In this document: piece after piece, positions 22,874 through 36,450 of the stretch
Layout of the letters: the number at the start of each line of letters is the position of its first letter
Numbering within the stretch: the stretch's first letter is position 1
NCBI GenBank assembly: GCA_033239125.1
Contig: BSWB01000002.1
Span: 7,783,001 to 7,847,000, forward strand
Direction: 5' to 3'
DNA: 64,000 bases
Source of the DNA: Fagopyrum homotropicum
Taxonomy: Eukaryota > Streptophyta > Magnoliopsida > Caryophyllales > Polygonaceae
Position numbers and translations under genes: made by a program
The notes under the pieces: model-generated
The model's input: the letters and a program-made list of their open reading frames with translations, nothing else
Told to the model about the DNA's origin: nothing
Database searches by the model: none

Positions 22874-24497
22874 TGTAACACCCGAATTTTTAAACCTGAT
22901 ATGTTACGGAATAGGACCTCACAATGAGTCTCAATGCTAACGTGATAACAATTCACTGGATATTTTAACAAGGCTCAAGTATTATAATATGTTACATGAA
23001 ACCTTTGACATAAGCTTACTCAGTAACATATTATTCTAATGTTAATCTCGTTATATGAACGCAATGACATCCGATACCCGAAAGTAAGTGGATCCGATTG
23101 GTCAATTTCTCCTTGAACACTCCGTAGCTTCTTATCTTGTGCAATTTTATCAAGCATAGCGGTAAAAAAACCTTTATCTATGAACCTAAGTCACATTTCT
23201 AATAAGTATTAACAAATAATAGCACACATCATAAGCAATAAGTAAACATGCTTTTACAACAAAATTCATTTATTATCCTTGTTCAAGTGATTCACTCTAA
23301 GTTCAACTTATGTCGTGACAAGGAAGGACCAATGACCTCGTCTATATCCCCGTATACACGTGTAGAAGTGGCTTCAATGCATTTATCCGTATACCTATGA
23401 CGAACTGGTTCCAAAGATTCCCTCCATATACCATGATCGGAGTGGTTTAGGTGTCACGAACCATATAAGCATACACTTGGGTCTTAAAGAAATGTAGCGT
23501 CATTGATGCACCCTTGACTACCATGATCGTAGAGGACGAAGACGAGTTTTTGCGTGTTCACTCTAATGGACCGCTCACCCGTTCACCTGGCAAAGCCATC
23601 ACACAAGCTACTGACTCCTTCCTTGCTCGTATCATCACCTCTCGCAGCCCGGCTAGCGGCATGTATTGTCTTCACTCCGTTATGGCATAAGGCTTGCCCT
23701 CTAACGGCTCCCTCCGTGGTCGTTTCATCGCCTCTCTCGGCCCCGCTATCAACAAGTCTTGCCTTCACTCCGCCATGGCATAAGGCTTGCCCATTTATGA
23801 CAACATTTCCCTTGATTTTCTATTTTTGTTTTATTTAATATTAGAAGGGATATTTCTTTTGGAATTTTTTTTTTAAGCTTTTTTATTGGATCCCCTTTTA
23901 GGTCTTTCATTTTAAACCTTTCATTTTTAACATTTCATTTCGGCTCTTCCTGTATATAAAGAAGGAAGTTTGTCCTCACTTGTAATTCATGTTCAAATTA
24001 AATCAAGCTTAGTTGAAGGTAAATCATCCTTCTTAATTTTGGGCATCACATCTTCCGTCTCAAAGTTCTTCCTTAGATCTTCGATCCAAGCCTTCACGTT
24101 CGAGGATTTTTCAAGAATCAACCTATCCACTCCACTTCACATCTTTCTTGATCAACCTTGATCGGATCAACCAATCGTTTTCGCATCCATCTCAAAGCTT
24201 TTGTCCATCATATTATATCATTTGATCCACCGGCACATCAACAACGGAGTAGTTGAAGCTCTAGTTCGATTTAGATCTACCAGCACATCAACCATACTTC
24301 TTTTTTTTTTCAAATTGCCACATCATCAAGATGGTCGGAATTTTGGCCGAGAAATGGATGGTATCGAAATTGATTTCATACCGTATAGTTTGTATATCAA
24401 TTGGTACTTTTTTAAGTTCATATTACTTTTGGTTCACGATCGAAGCTTGTATTAATTTTGGTCATTTTTCCTTAAATTAATGTTATCACATAATATT
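22874..24497 (+). repeat. LTR of TGTAACACCCG type (probable solo LTR)
   Basis: The start TGTAACACCCGAATTTTT with TTACGGAATAGGACCTCACA nearby matches the head of the solo LTR at 19805. A promoter-like TATATAAAG lies at about 23953. The right end near ATGTTATCACA (24497) is a guess and the flanks do not give a clean TSD. No PBS follows it, so it is probably solo or truncated. Confidence 0.5.
23602..23787 (+). repeat. Diverged tandem duplication, about 93-bp period
   Basis: Two adjacent copies end in ATGGCATAAGGCTTGCCC (23682-23699 and 23775-23792). The copies share CCTTCACTCCG and a TCATCGCCTCTC word and differ elsewhere. It lies inside the LTR block upstream of its TATA box, where such duplications often form enhancers. 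Confidence 0.6.
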
Positions 24498-25329
24498 TGA
24501 GTTTTTTTATTAACCGGTTGTGTTATATGTGCAAGAACTTTTGTGTTATAAATTTCCAATAGAGTTAATTTTTAAAATGGCATGAAGTTTTGACCGCAAC
24601 AACTAAAGATAAAGAGAATTTTGTTTGGAACCTGTGAAGTTTTGAGCTTTTTCACTTGGTGACCATGTCTTTTTGGTTTTTTTTTTTTGGTAACACTAAA
24701 CTTTTATTCTTTTGTGTCCCGTTTTCCTAATTATTAAAATTTAACTCCGTTAGAAGGTTTCTATAAAAAAAATTATATCGTTTAGAATATTCCCAATGAA
24801 CAATGTTGCTTAGAGAAGACGATGTCGAGGAAGGATGAACGTCAATGGGGTATGGAGGCGACTTTTGTGAGAGGGAATGCCGACAACAAAGGTGGTTATC
24901 CTAACTTCGTGTTGTCCCTGCGGGTCGACAAATTCAGGTCTAATTTCTCCCAAAAAATTGAGTCTCGAGGAGCTAGGGTTTTTCGCATAAAGAGGAGAGA
25001 ACGGGTGATTTGAGGGAAAGTGTTTATTAGACACTCACGAACAAGAATCTCGATCATATTTTCTTTGTTTTTTTTTTTACAAAGAACCCTAATTTTTTGT
25101 GCCTTATTTTTATGGCAAATTGGTATTCTTCTCACCGGCGGCATATCTTCGGGCTATACTCGTTGTTGTCGGTTGTAGACCCACACATGTTCTCTTCCCA
25201 CTGTTTCTTTGATCGATATTAGAATATAAGGTCTCTTCTAAATTATGAGTTGTAAGGCTTGTAAGACTCAATTTATTCCTCCATTAATCATCTTTAATAC
25301 ATTTTTAGCCCTTTAGGTTATAAACCAAA
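24498..25329. other. Intergenic, nothing recognised
   Basis: Short ORFs on both strands overlap around 24810-25140 without family support. Poly-T runs are common. Confidence 0.4.
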
Positions 25330-25548
25330 CTGATAGATTTTGGTGGAAGAGACCACCCAAATGGTGGAGGTAGAACCACAGTTTTATTGATATTATGAGA
25401 ACCTTTATATAGGCTTTACAAGAGAATAATAAATAGTAATATGTAGGAAACTAAATAATAAAGATATTATCACGATCTTATTACGATCATGATCTTGATC
25501 TTATTACGATCACGATCTCGATCTTATCACAAACGATATATAAAATGC
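25330..25548 (-). repeat. Possible small LTR or MITE with GATC-rich repeats
   Basis: On the minus strand it contains CCTATATAAAGG (TATA-like) followed by AATAAAACTG (poly(A)-signal-like), an arrangement seen in small copia LTRs. The GATC-containing words GATCTTATTACGATCATGAT and GATCTTATTACGATCACGAT lie in tandem at about 25477-25530. Ends and TSD are not resolved. Confidence 0.3.
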
Positions 25549-25666
25549 AAGTAGATGTACAGTTTTATACTTAGTATATATTTCTTTTATGGATATATTG
25601 CTTACTTACAGGTTGTTTATACTTTATATTATATAATTATGAAGTAAGTTTTGAATTTGTCTTCTG

Positions 25667-27511
25667 TGTAACACGGGTCAAACCCTCGAGTAGCAAGTAA
25701 CCATAGAAGTACATCTCACGTCTTCACTACAACAACGAGATAATGGGCTTAAGTTTGGGCTAAGAAATTGCTAAATAGTTTGTTGGGCTTACGTTTGGGC
25801 TTAGAAGCCCAGTGAAGGTATCGTTATGGGCTTTATATTAGATGAAATGAACTATTTGTTGGGCTTATATTACTTGAAAGGGCATGCCCATTGAAGAAGT
25901 GGAGCCCATTATCACATTTGATTGTTGATGACTTGATGGGGTTCTTCAAAGTAACTATAATTAGCCAACTATGGACTAGAATGCAATTTCGAACAATCAT
26001 AGACCCGGACCAGATGGAAAGTCACGGTCCGTCGGACTAAAAGTATAAATTTACCGTTTGGGTTGGCCCCGATCCACAACACCTTTCAACTGTTCTCGCC
26101 AATCCCGTATATTTTGCATTTATGGAAAGTCACGGTCCACGGTTTCGGGCTTAAGTTTGGGCTAAGAAATTGCTAAATAGTTCTCGTTGGGACTCCATAT
26201 GCCTAGTTTTGCATAGTTTTGGGACTAGACAATACTTAGTGGGTGTTGTTCTCTCGTTAGGACTCCGTTTAATGTAAGGTCAAAGGATATAGTTCTTTGA
26301 TATACATTAATTCAGTTATGGAGAGTTTCACAATTTTAGAGTCATGTTTGGATGAGTTTTCATATTTTTATTTTCGATACATCATGATGAATTTTCAAGA
26401 TCTTAGGTATAGAGAACATTAGAGGAGAATTCTAAAATTGAGACGTTTTGAGTAACCATTGTGATACAATGAATGAAATTGTACGTATGATCATAACATT
26501 GTTTTGAGGCGATTGAGGTTAATTAGGTGTCTTCTTTTATTTCGGGTAAGGTTTGAGTGTTGTTTGTAATTTATTCGAAAGTCTGGATTAGTTTTATAAA
26601 TATTTTACAACTCGGCATGTATGGCCTAAAAGTCAAAGGAACATCTTTAAAAGTAATTATGTAAGTTGAAAATGTATTGATAAATACGATTTACGCATTG
26701 ACCGGTTTTTGGGTTCCGTAATTCCATTGACCGATTTCGGATCGAGATGTTTCTTGGAATCATGATTTTGTCCGATTCAAGTAAGTCATTGAGACTTACT
26801 TAGTTGTCTTAATTTTCACTGGCTAATTTATAGTGTGATGGTGTCAAATATTGAATAAGACCCAAGTGTATGTATAAGGGGTCTTGACATCACTGTCCCG
26901 TGTTGACACGGTTTGAGAAAGTTGTATACAACTAGCCCATACATATATATACGGTGAAATGTGTATGATCCACTCTTGTTAGTATATTGGGACAGAGGCG
27001 AGTGTCAGAGACCGCTCGTGTCAATGACAAGTTGAACATAGTGTGTATAATCTAATGAAGACAATAAATAAAATATTGCAATGAATGCATGTTGTTGTGT
27101 TTTCATTTTTGTTATGTGTTGTGGTATCTACTTATTCGCTATGCTAACGAGGTTTGCAAGCTAACGATTTTACCGCTTTTGTTGGTATATTGCAAGTCAA
27201 GTAAAAATCTATAGAGTGATTTTGAGCGGGTGGTTAGCCGGGTCTACATACTTATTAGGTCTGGGTTATGATTTTTGTTCTTATGTTGCATTCTATACCG
27301 ACTAGTGTTATGATATAATGCTAGTTGTTATTTGATATATAGTGAGGTTGATAATTTCATTGCACGACTTTGTTTCCGCATGATAAGTATTTATAGTTTA
27401 TAAATTGTGTCATGCTGCAAGATCTACTTTTGTTGTTGTCAAGCTAGAGTTAGGACCCATTGTGAGCTTGTTGCTCGTAGCATTCTAGGTTTGAAAATAC
27501 GGGGTCTTACA
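25667..27511 (-). repeat. LTR of TGTAAGACCCCG type (minus strand)
   Basis: On the minus strand it begins TGTAAGACCCCGTATTTTC at 27511 and shares CTCACAATGGGTCCTAA and the ACACTTGGGTCTTA block with the LTRs above. A plausible end is CCCGTGTTACA at 25667. An internal word, GGGCTTAAGTTTGGGCTAAG, is repeated near 25747 and 26147. No TSD was found. Confidence 0.5.
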
Positions 27512-28143
27512 CTTGTTTTCATGTGCATTGTAGGTACTCTGGAGCACTTTTGAATTAAAACGAGCACATCTTGTATAAAAGATGGTTGAGAGGTCAAAAC
27601 GATACTTATAGATGTCAAGTAAGGATGCTCGGATGTTTCAAAGAAGAGCCATGGAATAAACAATGAAAGCTTGTGGACACAAAAAAGTCAAGAGGATATT
27701 TTTCACGTTTTGGTAAAAATGAATATACAAGAGAACTCGATTTGCGTTAGAGGACCCCACGAGTATTCATTTTAATGGTATTTCAAAGGATACAACTTTG
27801 TAGTTTATACCAAGAGCAAAATTTTAACTAAAGACATTCGAAATATCCCAATTGTACAACAAAAACAAGTCAAAAGAACGGTCCAAGAGAAGCTAGCCAA
27901 ATCTAGAAGAAAGGCCTAAAAGAACGGTCTCCGGCCGGTCTTTCTCCAATGAGATAAATATTAGTCTCCTTGATTTTCACAATTGTTCTCCTTGATTTTC
28001 ACTTTGAGTATGCTTCTTTTATCTTTCATATCTTCTTCTCTCATGTCTACCTAGATATATTTTATAGGGTCATGGATGAGAGCTCAATCTATGGTTAAAA
28101 TATGATGGTTTGATTGTGTTCATGAATGCTTGATGGGCATATG
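27512..28143. other. Intergenic, nothing recognised
   Basis: No ORF with family support, no repeat structure. Confidence 0.4.
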
Positions 28144-29490
28144 TGATAGGTGATGAAATCACTATCTTATTTAGGTAGTTTTAGCATGTTTTTAGAGTCT
28201 ATTAGTTGTGTTTTGGTATTAATTGTGTAGATCCAATCGAAGAAGTGAATAATGAAGATATTCATGGATTTAGCAACAGTTGGAAGAAGAACGGAAGCAA
28301 AGAAGAGTTCAAGACGAAGCCTTTGCTGAAGAACCGCACCTACAACCAAGATTCACCGCCCCCGCGGTGACTAGCGCCCCTAGCGCTCCTGGCCACGGTC
28401 TTGCCTACGCCAAGATGTTCTCTATCACCGCGGCCGTGGCGACATTGGCCCTCCAGCGGTGACTCCACACTCAGAGTTGTGCTCAACACCCCCGCGCCCT
28501 TTCTCGCGGACAAGACGATGCCCAAGCTCCAGTGTCACCGTACCCACGGCGGAATTTGGTTGCGCCTACAGTACACCCCGCAACTGCGGCTTCAGAAGTT
28601 GCCTTGATGACCCTTTGCATTCCCACCCCTGCGGCCTCGGTTCTGAAGAGGCCAACTCTTCACATTCCCGCACTCGCGGCCATCCAAAGCCGCGCCCGCA
28701 CAACGACAGAATGTGAAGAGTCACAAGCGTTTTAAGAGATGAGAAGAATCCATACCCGCAGCCATCCAACCCGCACCCGTGGGCATCCAACCCGCGCCCG
28801 CGGCCAGAATGAAGATGTAGTGTCTTATGCTGTTTTGTATTAAACCGCACCCGTGGCCCCCAGACGCCGCACCCGCAGATGTGCCTACAATCGTAATAAA
28901 CTCGACGGTTTAAACCTTTACTCTATGACATTTAAGGTGACGGTTTAGATTGTCTCTTTACTGCAATTTAGTGCCTAGATTAGTATATATAGAAGTTCTA
29001 CGTACAATTGTGTTAGAATCATCTCTTTCATATCCAAAACCTCTCTTTTATTATTTGTTTTCTAAGTCTTGTATGTAGTTATAAAGTCTCTAGCTATATA
29101 TGGTTGATAGAAGCTTTCATACAAAGCCGGTTGTAAGTTCTCTTTAACTGAAGTTTATATTGAAGTATAGTTGTGTTATATTCCTTGCATATAACGTTGT
29201 TTGTGTGTTGCTTTCTACCTAGCTTGATCATCTAAGTAGCTTAGCTTCATACAAAGTGATAAGGTTTGTTGGTTCCGAGTTTGGGTTACTAATCCAGTAG
29301 CATACATAATAGGCACAAGCGGGTTGCAAATGTCTTTATGAAAGGAATATAACTATATAATAAGACTAACGGGTTGTTTGTCTTCTATATACCTCTTTAT
29401 CCTTGCTTAATTGCTAAATTGCTATTTGATATTGTAGTTTTACAGATTAGATAACTTGTTAAGTTATATTAAGGATGGTTGACTTAATAT
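28144..29490 (+). repeat. Athila/Tat-like LTR fragment with GC-rich phrase
   Basis: It starts TGATAGGTGATG, like the TGATA starts of the Athila LTRs. Between about 28350 and 28880 a GC-rich phrase recurs at least ten times with variations: CACCGCCCCCGCGGTGAC, CACCGCGGCCGTGGCG, CCCGCGCCCGCGGCC, CCGCACCCGTGGCC. This sits in otherwise AT-rich DNA. A TATATATAG near 28985 could be the promoter. The right end was not found; later insertions follow at 29500. The overlapping ORFs on both strands here follow from the GC-rich repeats and are not taken as genes. Confidence 0.45.
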
Positions 29491-29499
29491 ATATATATA

Positions 29500-29786
29500 G
29501 GGTGTGGTTCACATGAGAACACCCCTAATGTGTATACATGAGAACAATCTTAGACCGTCGGATGGTGAGTATTAAGGGTCGAGATTTAGTGTAGATATCA
29601 TAATTAATAATAATTAGGAATAATAATAATTAGGAATAACCACAATAACTACGAATAATCCACTCAACCAACAATAACTACGAATAATACATTAAACGAT
29701 ATGACACATTCGTAACAAAACTAATAATAATTACGAATATGTTCTCATGTATACACATTAGGGGTGTTCTCATATGATCTACACTC
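29500..29786. mobile_element. MITE-like inverted-repeat element, 287 bp
   Basis: Terminal inverted repeats of about 47 bp start GGGTGTGGTTCACATGAGAA on the left. On the right, read in reverse complement, they start GAGTGTAGATCATATGAGAA. Both continue with CACCCCTAATGTGTATACAT, and about five positions differ. The AT-rich core has TAATAATTA words. TA-repeat DNA lies on both sides (29485-29499 and 29808-29870), which suggests insertion into a TA microsatellite. No coding capacity. Confidence 0.8.
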
Positions 29787-29804
29787 TTTCTCTCTCTCTC
29801 CCTC

Positions 29805-29807
<3 letters not shown>

Positions 29808-29870
<63 letters not shown>
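29808..29870. repeat. (TA)n microsatellite, about 31 units
   Basis: Uninterrupted TA dinucleotides next to a short CT-rich run. Confidence 0.97.
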
Positions 29871-29874
<4 letters not shown>

Positions 29875-29989
29875 ATTACTAGATGAGGACAAATACTTGA
29901 AGACTTCTAAGAGAACTAATCAATTTGTGTAAAAGTGGATAACCAACCAAGTGTAGTGTTTTCTCTACAACTGAATCATTACCTCTACG

Positions 29990-31300
29990 TATTGCATGAT
30001 TTTGTCTTGTCACTTTAACAATCACACCCCCCTCCTTTATTACATATAATTGATAGTTTTAAGGTAAATTTGGTGAATTGGGCCTTTTAGGCCAATGAGT
30101 TGATATTTAGGGTCCTCTCTTTTCTAATTGAGAAATTGGACTCCTACAAAATAGGTTGGAAGAAATATAGTACAAAAGTTATCAACTTTTTCAGCCCATC
30201 TGATTTGACATATTTGACATTTGTGTCAATTTCCAACATGCACATTTTCTCACCTTCTACCCAAAAGTTCGTTTACCCAGAAAACATCACTGTCATACCC
30301 AAAATAATTTTGTCAAACTACATAAACATACTCAAAAACACACATATCCAAAACCCAAACATACCCAAAAAACTAAAATATCAAAAAACATCATACCCAT
30401 ATATTGGGTAGTATTTTGTTTTATAAATATTCATACCCAATATACCAAATGACATTTGGTCATTATAATACAGTTTGGGTAACCATAAAGCATACCCAAT
30501 ATTTTACTTTAAACATACTCAATAATAAGAAACATACCACAAAAACAATAATAATATACCCAATAAAATAATCATACCCATAAATTGGATAACATTTTAC
30601 CAAACTTATATAATGCTCTAAGATTAAACCCACATGTCCAACCGTACCCATAAACTGGAGAATATTTTGTAACATAAAATAATCATAAATTGAGTAGCAT
30701 TTTACCAATACTACCAAGCCTAGTCGGAATCTTCGTCGGACTCCTCTTTCTCGTCGGCCTCCGCAACAATAGTCTCATCTTCGTCGGAATGTTTGTCTCG
30801 AAACTCCAGCGGTTGGAAACCAAGCCTCGTCAGACTCCTCTTTCTCGTCGGCCTATGAAATAACAGTCTCATCTTTGTCGGAATCTTTGTCTCAAAACTT
30901 CGGCGGATCTCCGTTACAAAAAAACTTAAGAAAATATACCCACAATATTTAACCCACCAACCGGTTACCCAAAATACCCAGCAACACTTACAGAAGGAAA
31001 ATTTACAAAGTCAGACAATGTTACCCAGAAATAGGAGAAATAACATTAACGGAGGAGGAGGGGGTAACGACATTGAAAAAAATAGGAGAAATCTAACCCA
31101 AGGTAGGAGAATGATGACAAACATCGCTGCTTACCCAGAAATAAAAGTAGTAACTTCAGTAGCTTGAAATTACCCTATATGTTTGAGGATTTTTTATTCA
31201 CAAAAACCAGATATGAGAAGTTTCTTTCATATTACCCAATAATGTATCCATGGAGTTTTTTTTTGTACTGGAATAGGGGAATAGGTTTATAAATAGTACA
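29990..31300. other. Non-coding block rich in TACCCA words
   Basis: Between about 30290 and 30700 words such as CATACCCA, TACCCAATA and their complement TGGGTA recur every 20-60 bp, with further copies to 31250. This looks like the repeat-rich end of a non-autonomous DNA transposon, but no termini were identified. It is not telomere sequence. Confidence 0.35.
30714..30905. repeat. Tandem duplication, about 106-bp period
   Basis: Two copies start CCAAGCCT (30714 and 30820) and share GACTCCTCTTTCTCGTCGGC and AGTCTCATCTTYGTCGGAAT. The minus strand of each would read as an acidic peptide (ADEKEESDE), so the source may have been an acidic coding tail. Confidence 0.65.
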
Positions 31301-35013
<3,713 letters not shown>

Positions 35014-35028
35014 GGTCACAACCTTTAG
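35014..35028. repeat. LINE target-site duplication, left copy
   Basis: GGTCACAACCTTTAG here and GGTCACGACCTTTAG at 51662-51676: 15 bp with one mismatch, at the two ends of the antisense LINE. Confidence 0.85.
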
Positions 35029-35102
35029 ATTTTTATTTTTATATTTTGGTGGAAGAGAGCGAAATGCTCATCACACAAATCGCTTTATTAAGAAAGAAAT
35101 GT

Positions 35103-36156
35103 TTACAAGCGAGTAGCACGAGGGAGTGCGACACCCCTCATATCTTTTAAGATCAAAGCTCTAACATTTAAAGGAGGATTTATCAATTGATCGACACCGT
35201 AGCAATACATGAAACCAAGGTTGAGAATTGCGTCGGCAACACTATTACCCTCCCGGAAGACATGGTTGAAACTGATAGACCAGTCAAGAAAATCCTCCTC
35301 TGGGTAAGGAGCAAAGTTGTTGCTGATGACTAGGACCATATAAGTCCCTGAAGAAATCGACCGCATGATTTTCAAGGATCCCCTAGTCCAGACACCAATC
35401 CCCATTATCAAGTTCGATAGCTTCAATTCTATTCCGATTCCGTCGAATGATGGTTGAGAGATGAAAGACCGACGTGTTTCTGTTACCACATGAAAACCGT
35501 TGGTGTCTCAACTTCTGACACCAAAGACAAGTCACCTCTCTCTCTTGATTCAATAGGGTCTCCGAGGCTCCAGTGGACAGTTTTTGATTTAGTTCCTCCA
35601 ACTTCTTGATAAGGGCCTCTTTCCGCTAGTGAATAATGCCAAAGACTTCTCTATTCCACTTTCTAAGAAAACCTTGAATCTTCCTCAATGCATCCAGAAG
35701 GTTTATCAGCTTATCCCAAGAATGCTCGATGATGTGCTCAAACTCGGATGAGTAAGACACGCCGCTTGGAACCGAAACGGATGCCGCATGGGATCACCCA
35801 CTCTCCCCTTTTCAAACCTAAGTAGAAGAGGGTTGTGATCCGATGATAGTCGAGGGAGATGTCTAACACTATCCTCCGGCCACTTCAATCTTCCAGTCGG
35901 GCACATTAAGACTCTATCCAAACACTTAGTAACTCTCGTTTGGCCCGAACGACGTCGAGCCCAAGTGAAGGGGGTGTCTACGCACCCAATTAATGTCAAT
36001 GAGTTGAGTGTCATTCAACCATTGACCAAACTTCACTGATATGCTAGTGAGTCTATCAGACCCTCCTCGACTCTCTTCCAGACTTCTTGTCACATTCATA
36101 TCACCTTTAATAACAACCGGAAATGACGAATTCCTGACAATTGAGGCAATGTTATC
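35103..36156 (-). pseudogene. LINE ORF2, distal part: endonuclease C-terminus to RNase H
   Basis: Minus strand from 36156: VVIKGDMNVTRSLEESRGGS (endonuclease GDFN region), a frameshift, then PFTWARRRSGQTRVTKCLDR and RLSSDHNPLLLRF. The usual spacer follows (CGNRNTSVFHLSTIIRRNRN, then LENHAVDFFRDLYGP). At about 35280-35296 it jumps into WSISFNHVFREGNSVADA, the C-terminal motif of the LINE RNase H. The RT domain (usually several hundred codons) is therefore deleted. The last bases before the tail contain TTAATAAAGCG. Confidence 0.85.
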
Positions 36157-36161
36157 CCATG
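36157..36161. repeat. Copia target-site duplication, left copy
   Basis: CCATG, repeated at 49709-49713 on the far side of the element. Confidence 0.85.
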
Positions 36162-36312
36162 TATTGGTATTATATAGTGATATATGTAAATAAAGGGACT
36201 GCTTATATAATAAACCCAAAGTTGTAACAAACTCTAACCGGCTATAAATAGCCTTGTACTCCCATTATCAGTAGTGAGGAATATAATTTTCAGTTCTTCT
36301 TACCTGTTAACA
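36162..36312 (+). repeat. Copia 5' LTR, 151 bp
   Basis: TATTGGTATTATATAG to CCTGTTAACA. It contains the TATA box TATAAATA at 36243-36250 within the small palindrome GGCTATAAATAGCC. Confidence 0.9.
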
Positions 36313-36324
36313 TGGTATCAGAGC
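36313..36324 (+). other. Copia primer-binding site (initiator tRNA-Met)
   Basis: TGGTATCAGAGC directly abuts the LTR. This is the standard plant copia primer-binding site complementary to initiator tRNA-Met. Confidence 0.9.
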
Positions 36325-36450
36325 TATGGTGAATATTCACATAAAATTTTGATTTCTTCTATTCTCTGTTCGTTTTTGCTTGGAATATTCAAGAAAACTT
36401 ACCTCATTCATTGATTCGATTGTCATTTGTGTGGTTTTGAATTTCTACAA

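Noticed and set aside
24810..25144. Overlapping ORFs around 24.8-25.1 kb as a small gene
   Set aside because: Three frames on two strands are open over the same short stretch, none with recognisable motifs.
28280..28850. Several overlapping ORFs on both strands
   Set aside because: They arise from GC-rich repeated phrases in an LTR-like block, which lack stop codons by composition.
30290..30720. Interstitial telomere repeats
   Set aside because: The recurring word is TACCCA, not CCCTAAA, and it is not in tandem.
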